Counted from the stretch's first letter, positions 53,956-60,841 are shown. The stretch is DNA of 64,000 nucleotides from DASUPK01 sp963774305 (GCA_963774305.1 CAVZEM010000007.1:263021-327020), one strand, 5' to 3'. Numbers and translations: made by a program. The notes: a model not told the origin generated them from the sequence alone.

Positions 53956-54359
53956 TACTCCGACAGCCCGGCGGCTCGCCGTGCCTCGGCCGGGTCCGCG
54001 TACATCCGCATCCGGATGTATTTCCCGTCGCGCATCGTCCAGAGTTGGGCGAAATGCATGTCGACCTCGAGACCGGTGGTTTTGGAGCTGCCGTGCTGGC
54101 GTAGCACGGCAAGGACCTGGTCCGTCCCGGCGTCGACGAGTTCCTCGAGTTCGAGCTCCCAGTTCTCCCAAGGCTCTGTCCAAGTGGCGAGAAACTCCCT
54201 CGCTCCGTCAGTGCCCTCATAGATCTTCCGCTCGGGCCATCCCGAGAACGTCGACATGTCCCAGACGAAATCCGGATGGGCGCGCTCCTCGGCGAACTCG
54301 CCCGTCGCCGAGAACTGGGCGTACCCCCGAGCGACGATCTCGACGTTCTCCTCCGACAT
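53955..54359 (-). CDS. SnoaL-like (NTF2-fold) protein
   Basis: 134 residues: MSEENVEIVARGYAQFSATG, PDFVWDMSTFSGWPE, ATWTEPWENWELELEEL and the C-terminus YADPAEARRAAGLSE. Very similar over its whole length to the truncated gene at 9054-9440. The sequence GAGATACTGCGTGGGCG before its ATG equals that of the gene at 47160-47552. Hairpin repeats lie at both ends (53935-53955 at the stop, 54389-54406 upstream), so gene plus leader plus repeat looks like one unit. Confidence 0.82.
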   Translation of the reverse strand: MSEENVEIVARGYAQFSATGEFAEERAHPDFVWDMSTFSGWPERKIYEGTDGAREFLATWTEPWENWELELEELVDAGTDQVLAVLRQHGSSKTTGLEVDMHFAQLWTMRDGKYIRMRMYADPAEARRAAGLSE

Positions 54360-54388
54360 CGCCCACGCAGTATCTCGCGCGAAGGAGT

Positions 54389-54406
54389 GCCGCTTTCCAT
54401 GCAAAG
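54389..54406 (+). repeat. Hairpin repeat module B
   Basis: GCCGCTTTCCATGCAAAG, 30 nt upstream of the SnoaL-like ATG (54359). Confidence 0.85.
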
Positions 54407-54642
54407 TAGTAGTCCCGGGACGGACCTCGGCGCGTAGAAGGGAGGCATCGCGAGGCAGCAGATCGCGATGCGTCGAGGGGGGTTCAACCACCCTATTTCT
54501 GCGTGTGAGCCTCCTTTTCGGACCCTCCGACTTTGGGCAGGCCCCCTGCCATGCCCCGACTCCGTGCCCAGATGTAAACGACGGTTCCGTCCTTTACGGA
54601 TAGGCACGAATCAGGTTCTCAAACGGCCCACCTCGGACTCCT

Positions 54643-54661
54643 GCTTTGCATGGAAAGCGGC
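54643..54661 (-). repeat. Hairpin repeat module B, inverted
   Basis: GCTTTGCATGGAAAGCGGC, 39 nt before the gene at 54700. Confidence 0.85.
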
Positions 54662-54699
54662 ACTCGGCGCGTTCGGGGCGAAGTGGGAGACTCACGACG

Positions 54700-55431
54700 A
54701 TGCCCGCAACGCCACCGCGCGAGATGCTCGAGACGATGGCGAACCTCGCCGAGACGCACCACGAGCACGAGAAGTTCTATTCGCAGTCGCCGCTGCGCCT
54801 GGCGGCGGAGACCCAGACCGCCTCGCGAATCCTCAAGGCACTCGCGGCGCACTGGTCTGAAGCGGTGCCGACCGACCACCCGGCCGGCAACCCCTACGCG
54901 GGCGCACAGGATCTGAACGCACCCGGGCTGACCGGAGAGACCGGGGTCCTCTTTATGGAGGGCGAGGAGGAGCCAGCCGAGATCCGCCAGCTCAAGCGGG
55001 ACCTGGAGACGACGGCGAAGGACATGGAGGCAGCATCAGAGTGGCTGGCTCGAGCGATGGAACAGTCGTGGGGAATCGCCGGTGCGGCGGGCGCTTTCCC
55101 GGCCCTCGCAGACCTCCTCGGTGAGCGTCACCGGATCATCGCGAACGATTGGCAGGCGGCGGAGCTCCAGGCGCTGATCGCGCGTCTCCTTCACCGTTCT
55201 CTTGACCTTCTGAACGCGGTTGACCTCTCGCCCGACGCTCTGCGTTTGGACCTCGCCGGTGAGCGCACCGCGCCGGGCTATCTCTTCTCCGCCTCGGAGC
55301 TGATCGATCACGCGACAGATCTGATGGCCGAGTCGGCGATCCTTGTCCACGACAACGAACGCCGATGGCGAGTCTTTTCCGAGCGAGTCCGAGGGCTGCT
55401 AGCCAAGCAAGGCGCCGCAGACAGCCCTTAG
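54700..55431 (+). CDS. Hypothetical helical protein
   Basis: 243 residues from ATG 54700, no signal peptide or membrane helix. Strongly helical: ETMANLAETHHEHEKFYSQ, EIRQLKRDLETTAKDMEAA, LIARLLHRSLDLLNAVDL and ELIDHATDLMAESAILVHD. Codons upstream in frame come from the repeat and are not counted. Its TAG is followed 5 nt later by a module A repeat. Family not recognised. Confidence 0.65.
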   Translation: MPATPPREMLETMANLAETHHEHEKFYSQSPLRLAAETQTASRILKALAAHWSEAVPTDHPAGNPYAGAQDLNAPGLTGETGVLFMEGEEEPAEIRQLKRDLETTAKDMEAASEWLARAMEQSWGIAGAAGAFPALADLLGERHRIIANDWQAAELQALIARLLHRSLDLLNAVDLSPDALRLDLAGERTAPGYLFSASELIDHATDLMAESAILVHDNERRWRVFSERVRGLLAKQGAADSP

Positions 55432-55436
55432 CTGTT

Positions 55437-55457
55437 CCGCTTTGGACGAGAAGCAGC
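55437..55457 (+). repeat. Hairpin repeat module A after a stop codon
   Basis: CCGCTTTGGACGAGAAGCAGC, 5 nt after the TAG of the preceding gene and in the same orientation to that gene as the copy at 53935-53955 is to its gene. It also lies 31 nt from the stop of the convergent WS/DGAT copy 2. Confidence 0.85.
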
Positions 55458-55488
55458 GCTCTGGGCGGTCACTTCACGCGGGAGCCGG

Positions 55489-56883
55489 CTAGGCTGGCTC
55501 GCGCTCCAGGGAGTCGAGCTCCGGCTCGAACGCCTCGATGATCTTCTCGGGATCCGGTACGAGCCCGGCGTCGGTCATCACCCCCATGGTGACCTCGCCG
55601 GCGTAGCTGAAGATCGCGACGCTCATCGAGACGCCTCCGGAGGTCGGCGCCCAGACGAGCACCCCGCGCACGGGCGTCCCCGCCATATAGACCGGCTGGC
55701 GCGGTCCCGGAACGTTGGTCATCACCGCGCTGCCCTTCGTGCTGAAGAGGTCCACCAACCGCTTCTCGATCTGCACCGGCGTCCGGCCGATCACGTCGAG
55801 CACCCCGTAGGAGACGGCGCCCTCCGGGGAGCGCTTAATCTGCTCCATGCGACTGTGGACCTGGTTGAGCCTGTCTCGGCGGTCCTCGATTCCCACCGGC
55901 AGCGCCAGGTAGACGAGGCCGAAGCGGTTGCCGAGGTCAGACGGCAGCGGCTGATCGAGTGGCCGCAAGTTGAAGGGGACCACCGCGGTCAGCTCCTCCA
56001 CGTGCGTCTCGCGGCCGTCCAGGTAGCTGCGCAGCGCTCCGGCGACCGCGGTCAGCAGCACGTCGTTGACGGTCGTGCCGGTCGCGTGGGCGATCGCCTT
56101 GACGTCGTCCAGCGGGATCGGTCGCGACCAGGCGACACGCATCGCCACCCCCAGTTCGCCCTTCAAGGCGGTCGGCGGATCGGCAGGCATCGTCAGCATC
56201 TTCGCCACTGCGGCAGCGTCCTCCCGCGCCTCGGCGGCCAGGTCGCGGAGGTGGGAGGGATCCTTTCCCACCTCGATCGCCTCGTGCGCGAGCGCCTCCG
56301 CAGCGTCGCGTGCAAGCGAGACGGCCTTCGCCGCCGGGCGGAAGAGCGATTTGAGTGGCCCGCCCAAATCCTCCCGAGCCGCGGAGTCGTCGGCTGGCGC
56401 GATCCCGGCGTCGGGCGATTCGTCGGTGAGCGAGAGCAGGACGCGGCCGAGCGCGATCCCATCGGCGATGCAGTGGTGGATTCGGGCGACCATCGCGGCG
56501 CCGTCTCCATATCCGTCGACGAAATGGAAGTGCCAGAGCGGCCTGGAGCGGTCGAGCGGGTTCGCCATCAGGTCGGAAACGTAGGCCTGGAGCGCGGCGG
56601 GGTCGCCCGGCGCGGGAAGCGCGACCCGATGGAAGTGGAGATCGAGGTCGAAGTTCGGGTCGTCCTCCCAGTGCGGCCCCGAGAGCGGCGCCCTTCCCTC
56701 CGCCACCCGCTGGCGGAAGCGGTCGAAGCGCTCGACCATGCGCTCATTGATCCTCTCCTTCACGCCATCCCAGTCCGGCGGCTCGTCGAACCAGAGGACG
56801 CCGGTGATCACCATCAGGTTGGTCGGCTGGTCCATGTGCAGCCAGGCGGCATCGGCGTGAGACATCCGCTGGGCTTTGGCCAT
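55489..56883 (-). CDS. WS/DGAT-type acyltransferase, copy 2
   Basis: 464 residues from ATG 56881-56883 (behind GAGAGGAGA), exactly the length of copy 1 at 48437-49831 and very similar along its full length. Same opening QRMSHADAAWLHMDQPTNLM, catalytic ARIHHCIADGIALG, TTVNDVLLTAVAGALR and VPGPRQPVYMAGTPV. Makes wax esters or triacylglycerol. Unlike copy 1 it is not joined to adhE and has its own ribosome-binding site, so the copies are probably expressed differently. Confidence 0.92.
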   Translation of the reverse strand: MAKAQRMSHADAAWLHMDQPTNLMVITGVLWFDEPPDWDGVKERINERMVERFDRFRQRVAEGRAPLSGPHWEDDPNFDLDLHFHRVALPAPGDPAALQAYVSDLMANPLDRSRPLWHFHFVDGYGDGAAMVARIHHCIADGIALGRVLLSLTDESPDAGIAPADDSAAREDLGGPLKSLFRPAAKAVSLARDAAEALAHEAIEVGKDPSHLRDLAAEAREDAAAVAKMLTMPADPPTALKGELGVAMRVAWSRPIPLDDVKAIAHATGTTVNDVLLTAVAGALRSYLDGRETHVEELTAVVPFNLRPLDQPLPSDLGNRFGLVYLALPVGIEDRRDRLNQVHSRMEQIKRSPEGAVSYGVLDVIGRTPVQIEKRLVDLFSTKGSAVMTNVPGPRQPVYMAGTPVRGVLVWAPTSGGVSMSVAIFSYAGEVTMGVMTDAGLVPDPEKIIEAFEPELDSLEREPA

Positions 56884-57006
56884 GGTCTTCGTCTCCTCTC
56901 TTCGCCCAACCTTACGCCGGTGGCGGGCTCGAGGCCTGAGTGGGACCGCGGCGCTCAATCGATCAGTCCGGCTTCTGAACCAGCCTTCGACGGGGCCGTC
57001 ATGGCT

Positions 57007-57537
57007 TCATGGCTTCCACTTGATCGTGCAGCCCTCGGCCTCGGTCTCCGACGGGTCGGGCTCCTGTCCGGCCAGCACCGCGTCGAGCGCGGCGCGAAGC
57101 CAGGCCGCGTCCTGCGATGGATCGTCGTAGTCGGCATCCGGAGCGCCTCGGTAGCGCAGCTGAAAGCCTGAGTCGAGCACGAATACGTGCGGCGTCCGCT
57201 CTGCGCCCCACTCCCGGGCGACCTGCTGGGTCTCGTCATACAGGTAGGGATGCGGCCAGCCGCCCTCTTGCTGGACCCGTTCGACCATTGCCTCGAACGA
57301 GTCGGCCGGGTATCGCTCGGGATCGTTCGAGCTGATCGCCAGCACCCGCACGCCGCGATCCGAATAGTCGCGAGCGACGTCGAGGAGGCGCTCGTGCCAG
57401 GCGAGGGCATAGGGGCAGTGGTTGCAGGTCCAGTAGACCACCGTCGCCGGGGCGCCTTCCGCGCTCAGCGCGTGGCGCTCGCCGTCGGTGGCCGGGAGCT
57501 CGAAGTCGGGGGCCCGTTCCCCGATCGCAGTCGGCAT
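57007..57537 (-). CDS. Thioredoxin-fold redoxin
   Basis: 176 residues. AhpC/TSA-like fold: GERAPDFELPATDGE, active site WTCNHCPYALAW (C38, C41), then VRVLAISSNDPERYP and RTPHVFVLDSGFQLRYRG. The CNHCPY form is typical of a cytosolic thioredoxin/peroxiredoxin-like group of unknown partner. ATG lies 7 nt behind TAGCCT (leaderless). Confidence 0.83.
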   Translation of the reverse strand: MPTAIGERAPDFELPATDGERHALSAEGAPATVVYWTCNHCPYALAWHERLLDVARDYSDRGVRVLAISSNDPERYPADSFEAMVERVQQEGGWPHPYLYDETQQVAREWGAERTPHVFVLDSGFQLRYRGAPDADYDDPSQDAAWLRAALDAVLAGQEPDPSETEAEGCTIKWKP

Positions 57538-57555
57538 CGGCCGCAGGCTATCCCG

Positions 57556-57888
57556 TCAGCGGAGCGCGGCCGCTCCGAGCGCCTCGCGCAGGTCCTCCGG
57601 ATCCGGGAGCGGTGAGGTCCGCCCGTCCCGGCGGCGATATACGCGGCAAGCGAGCCCGGTTGGCTCACCCTCCACGGGCGGCTGAACGTCCACCCCGTTC
57701 ACTCGGATCGTCGGCGAGCCAACGAACTCATGCCGCCGGGCCGCCGCCTCGGTGTCAACCTCGCTCACTTCGATCGAGTCCGGATCGAGTCCCTTGTACG
57801 CCATCGCCTCGCGCAACATGTCGAGCGCCCGCTCCCAGGAGGGGCACTCACGCCACCAGAGAAGCTCGACGCGCGGCGCAGAAGCCAC
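57556..57888 (-). CDS. Thioredoxin-like small protein (DF family type)
   Basis: 110 residues from GTG 57886-57888, 7 nt behind TAGCCT. Begins RVELLWWRECPSWERALDML with a single Cys (C15) in the position of a selenocysteine or Cys in related small proteins, then HEFVGSPTIRVNGVDVQPP with a cis-Pro loop, giving a thioredoxin-like fold. Redox or thiol-transfer role likely. Lies directly upstream of the redoxin gene with an 18-nt gap, so probably one operon. Confidence 0.7.
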   Translation of the reverse strand: MASAPRVELLWWRECPSWERALDMLREAMAYKGLDPDSIEVSEVDTEAAARRHEFVGSPTIRVNGVDVQPPVEGEPTGLACRVYRRRDGRTSPLPDPEDLREALGAAALR

Positions 57889-58019
57889 GCATCCCAGGCT
57901 AGCTACCGCGGAAGTCCCGGTCGGGAGTTGGTACGAGCGCGGCGCCAAGATCGTCCCGGAGCGCGTCGGCAAGTAGCAGCAGCCCACCCCATGTGGCGCG
58001 AAGCCCGCTAAGCCAACGA

Positions 58020-58056
58020 CCGCTTTGGACGAGAAGCGGCGCTTTGCATGGAAAGC
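58020..58056 (-). repeat. Composite hairpin repeat, modules A and B
   Basis: CCGCTTTGGACGAGAAGC plus GGC, then GCTTTGCATGGAAAGC; the reverse complement of the composite at 48211-48247. Confidence 0.88.
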
Positions 58057-58096
58057 AGTGGTCTCCGCGGGATACTGCATGTGCGATGTCGGAGGC
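58057..58096 (+). pseudogene. SnoaL-like 5' leader and first codons only
   Basis: GGGATACTGCATGTGCG-ATGTCGGAGG follows the composite repeat and matches the leader and MSEE codons of the two intact SnoaL-like genes (GAGATACTGCGTGGGCG-ATGTCGGAGG). Similarity ends at 58096, where an unrelated promoter begins. Confidence 0.6.
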
Positions 58097-58126
58097 TTGA
58101 CAACCCCCTCCCGATGGCAATAGGTT
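58097..58126 (+). promoter_or_regulatory. Consensus sigma70 promoter
   Basis: TTGACA (58097-58102), 18 nt, TAGGTT (58121-58126); the closest match to the -35 consensus seen in the window. Drives the exported protein gene at 58214. Confidence 0.7.
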
Positions 58127-58213
58127 CCGCCTCAACAGCAGAAGGGCTCCCCAGGGCGGAACGGGAATGATTCTGCCCCCGAAGCAGACGCGATCTGAGA
58201 TTTGGGGAGAGGG

Positions 58214-58966
58214 ATGAGCAAGCTGGCAAAGACGGTTTCGGTAGCGGTCATCGTGGTGACGGCGTTGGTGGCCGCGCCCTCTGGCGCAAGTGCGGCCACG
58301 CACGTTGGGGCGACGTTCACCCCGGGGACCGGCAACTCGTGCCTCGGGGGACCCGACTACGAGCTGCTGCAGACCGGTCGCGCCTCCGGGCCGTCGTACG
58401 CCACTCCCTCGGCCGGCGTCCTCACCGTGTGGAGCTTCCAGGCCGACGATGCGGTGCAGACCGTTTTGACGCTCAGGGTCTTTCGCCCGACCGGGACCGC
58501 TCACCAGTACCAGGTGATCGCCGACGGCAGCGAGCTCAAGACGATCCCGGCCTCGAGCGGCCTCCACAACTTCCTGACCCGGATTCCGGTCAACGCCGGC
58601 GACTTCATCGGGATTCGCTCCACGACCGGTGAGTGCGCCGTTAACACGCTCAATCCCGCGGACACCTACGATCGCAAATTCGGGACCGCCACGGCCGTTG
58701 GCGCTCTGGGCAACTACCTCTTCGATCTCAACGGATGGATCATCGACATCTCGGCGACGCTCGAACCCGATACGGACAACGACGGCTTCGGCGATGAGAG
58801 CCAGGACCAATGCCTGGGGCAGGCCGGGACGAGCAACGGATGCCCCGCCCCGCCGCCGGCCGCTGCACCAAGCCAGTCGGCTCCCGTCGCCAAGAAGAAG
58901 AAGTGTGAGAAGCACAAGCACCGCGCCGCCTCCATCGCGAAGAAGCACTGCAAGAAGAAGAAGTAA
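58214..58966 (+). CDS. Exported protein with thrombospondin type 3-like motif and Lys-rich tail
   Basis: 250 residues from ATG 58214 behind GGGGAGAGGG. Signal peptide at 1-28 (VSVAVIVVTALVAAPSGASA). The body is a beta-rich domain of about 150 residues without a recognised family, then DTDNDGFGDESQDQC, a short Ca-binding type 3-like repeat, Pro/Ala linker and a Lys/His/Cys-rich end (KKKKCEKHKHRAA...). Sits between the two halves of a SnoaL-like remnant (58057-58096 and 59003-59089). Confidence 0.75.
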   Translation: MSKLAKTVSVAVIVVTALVAAPSGASAATHVGATFTPGTGNSCLGGPDYELLQTGRASGPSYATPSAGVLTVWSFQADDAVQTVLTLRVFRPTGTAHQYQVIADGSELKTIPASSGLHNFLTRIPVNAGDFIGIRSTTGECAVNTLNPADTYDRKFGTATAVGALGNYLFDLNGWIIDISATLEPDTDNDGFGDESQDQCLGQAGTSNGCPAPPPAAAPSQSAPVAKKKKCEKHKHRAASIAKKHCKKKK

Positions 58967-59790
58967 GAAGGTTTAGCCAGCGCATCTCGGGCCCGGCAAC
59001 GCCAGGAGGGCAAGGTCGTCCGGATGGAGCCAGATCTCGACCCGGATGAGGCCCTCGAAGCCGCTGGATTGGCGAGTCTCGAGGAGTAGCCGCTTCGGAC
59101 GAAAAGCACTAGCCGGCCAGTGCTGCGCGCGGCCGGGATCACCGGAGGGCGGCGTGTGCGGACCGTCTCGATGATCTCGCCGCTATCGATGCCCTGAAGG
59201 TAGATCGAGGTGACCCCGAGGTTGGCATGTCCCAGCTGGCGCTGGATGACGTTGAGCGGGACGCCCTCCCTGGCCATCTCGACAGCGTGGGCGTGGCGCA
59301 GTTGGTGTGGAGCGAAGCGCCGCCGGACCCCGGCCTGGACCGCGGTGCGTCGAAGCGCAATCCGCACTTGCGAGTCTGACCAGGGCCGGCCAGCGGTCGG
59401 CCCGTTGATCACGCAGAAGAGCGGTCCAACCGGGAACGAGACGCGTGCCTCGAGCCAGGGACGCAGCTGATCCCAAGCCCACTCGTCCATCCCGACCTCC
59501 CGGCGGCGACCGCCCTTACCCCGGCGGACGAGCACCGACCCGCGGGTGACCTCCAGGTCCGATTCGGTCAGGGCGAGCGCCTCGGAGATGCGAAGACCTG
59601 CTCGCCAGAGCACGATGATCAGTCCGCGCAGCCGGCGGCCGTATAGATCGGTTCCCGCCTGCCTCATGACCGCAACGATTTCTTCGACCCGCGGCGGATC
59701 AGCGGGATAACGACGTCCTTTGTTCCCGGGTCGCCGTCGCTGCGATGACCTGGTTTGACTTGCCGGGGACGTGTTGGTGAGCTCGAGCAT
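58714..59790 (-). CDS. Single-domain tyrosine recombinase/integrase
   Basis: Conserved part is 226 residues (59113-59790). Start ATG 59788-59790 behind CGGAGGAAGC. All catalytic positions are present: R67 (GLRISE), K92 (RRGKGG), H162 and R165 (HQLRH), H188 (QLGHAN), Y197 (TSIYLQG). The N-terminal core-binding domain of XerC/D-type enzymes is absent. The open frame then runs on through the left inverted repeat and antisense to the SnoaL tail to a stop at 58714, overlapping the exported gene; I think that tail is not original. Bounded by perfect inverted 22-bp repeats. Confidence 0.82.
   Translation of the reverse strand: MLELTNTSPASQTRSSQRRRPGNKGRRYPADPPRVEEIVAVMRQAGTDLYGRRLRGLIIVLWRAGLRISEALALTESDLEVTRGSVLVRRGKGGRRREVGMDEWAWDQLRPWLEARVSFPVGPLFCVINGPTAGRPWSDSQVRIALRRTAVQAGVRRRFAPHQLRHAHAVEMAREGVPLNVIQRQLGHANLGVTSIYLQGIDSGEIIETVRTRRPPVIPAARSTGRLVLFVRSGYSSRLANPAASRASSGSRSGSIRTTLPSWRCRARDALAKPSYFFFLQCFFAMEAARCLCFSHFFFLATGADWLGAAAGGGAGHPLLVPACPRHWSWLSSPKPSLSVSGSSVAEMSMIHPLRSKR
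59003..59089 (+). pseudogene. SnoaL-like C-terminal remnant
   Basis: Translates QEGKVVRMEPDLDPDEALEA followed by AGLASLEE and TAG (59087-59089), the usual end of SnoaL-like proteins here (compare DRDEALAATGLSE). No upstream continuation in any frame. The stop codon starts the left inverted repeat of the recombinase. Confidence 0.7.
59087..59108 (+). repeat. Left inverted repeat of the recombinase locus
   Basis: 22 bp: TAGCCGCTTCGGACGAA, then AAGCA. Perfect inverted match to 59820-59841. It is a variant of module A (consensus GCTTYTCGTCCRAAGC on the other strand). Confidence 0.88.
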
Positions 59791-59819
59791 GCTTCCTCCG
59801 TGGTCGGGTACGGAGGAGA

Positions 59820-59841
59820 TGCTTTTCGTCCGAAGCGGCTA
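59820..59841 (-). repeat. Right inverted repeat of the recombinase locus
   Basis: Exact reverse complement of 59087-59108 over 22 bp. Its outer bases CTA are the stop codon (TAG) of the minus-strand exported-protein remnant, so here too the repeat starts at a stop codon. Confidence 0.88.
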
Positions 59842-60441
59842 TTCCGCGCCCAATTTCCACCGGCAGAGCGGCAGCGACTTCTTGATGTACGGAAGGTTGA
59901 GGACTTGCTGGCGACACGGTGGCGCGGAGTAGGCGAGCGGCCCGCCGCTCCTGCAATTGGAGTAGGTAGGTGGAAGGTTGAAGTCGAGGATCGACACCGT
60001 ACCGTCCACCCGCAGCTTGCTCACCCCGGGCTTCTTCTTGATCACTGTGCCCGTCGCTGTGGCGCTGATGTGGCCTGGTGCGACCTGGGGGGGGCTTCAA
60101 CTTCGACACTCTCAGACGAGTACGAGTAGGCGAAGCTTCCCTTCCTCATCTTGATGCGGTTGTAGCCGGGTGTGCCAGGGATGTAGGACCCGCTGTCGAC
60201 CAAGCCAACGTTGCCCGGCGGATTGCAGGGAACCCAATCCGAGGCCTTATAGATGGCTTGGCGCGGCGTGTATTGCCCATGTCGCTGCTTGTTCTTGTCG
60301 AAGACGGCGACGGAGCCGATCCCCCGCTGCTGCTGCTCGGGTACGCCTGGAAGACGATCTGCGATCGACGACCTGCGCGGTGGGAGCGACCAGGGCCGCG
60401 ACGAGGAGCGACGCGATGCCGGTGATACGTGCACGTCTCAT
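59839..60441 (-). pseudogene. Exported hypothetical protein with frameshifts
   Basis: ATG 60439-60441 opens a signal peptide (RRARITGIASLLVAALVAPT). The protein then continues in other frames: AVFDKNKQRHGQYTPRQAIY and WVPCNPPGNVGLVDSGSYIP, then after a run of eight C (8 G on the plus strand, about 60077-60084) VSKLRVDGTVSILDFNLPP and the end PLCRWKLGAE. At least two single-base shifts are needed. Several conserved cysteines remain. Either a recent pseudogene or sequence error in homopolymers. Confidence 0.6.
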
Positions 60442-60521
60442 GAGTCGTTAGCTTCAACACCGGCGCTGCGATTACGGAGCGCACGGAGGTAGACCGGATA
60501 GCCCGCATCGCCGGCCGAAGC

Positions 60522-60540
60522 GCCGCTTTCCATGCAAAGC
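60522..60540 (+). repeat. Hairpin repeat module B
   Basis: GCCGCTTTCCATGCAAAGC, 21 nt past the stop (60561) of the minus-strand remnant at 60561-60841. Confidence 0.85.
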
Positions 60541-60560
60541 AGCCACCTCGCATCGCAGCT

Positions 60561-60841
60561 CTAACCGAAGGGGCGACTGCTCGGGCGTGACGCGATAGAC
60601 CAGCGCCAGGGAGGTTCACGACCGGCGGGAACAGGTAGTGGACCCGGCCGGGGAGCATCTCCAGGGGGACCAGCACCGGGTCGTCCTCGAGGTTCAGCTC
60701 GATGCTCGAGGCCGCGGCAATGTCCGCGGCACCAGCGATCTGCACGATTCGCTGCCGTTCGGACCCGGGGTCGTCGAGCCAGTCTGTGATCCGGACCAGG
60801 CCGCCGGAGCGCCGCGAATCCTCGATGGAGGTGACCTCGAG
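60561..60841 (-). pseudogene. Frameshifted paralogue of the small protein at 46838-47092
   Basis: Minus-strand frame SGGLVRITDWLDDPGSE, IVQIAGAADIAAASSIE, DDPVLVPLEMLPGRVHYLFP, then a one-base shift to REPPWRWSIASRPSSRPFG and TAG. The intact copy has PPWRWSIPSR in register. No start codon is found before an upstream TGA. Confidence 0.6.

Larger units (their letters stand above)
54385..54665. mobile_element. Gene-less 281-bp segment bounded by inverted module B repeats (possible MITE)
   Basis: Left end 54385-54409 and right end 54641-54665 are inverted copies of 25 nt with one mismatch, each containing GCTTTCCATGCAAAGC-type module B (cores 54389-54406 and 54643-54661). The 230 bp between hold no convincing gene. 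The shape is that of a small non-autonomous element; no target duplication is evident. Confidence 0.45.

Noticed and set aside
58714..59112. C-terminal extension of the recombinase as real protein
   Set aside because: It reads through the inverted repeat and antisense to a SnoaL remnant and an exported gene, and has no recombinase similarity; the last conserved residues end before the repeat.
47586..60540. Classical integron with intI and attC sites
   Set aside because: The recombinase lacks the N-terminal domain and no IntI-specific insertion was seen; hairpins are much shorter than attC and the genes are on both strands. Kept only as an analogy.
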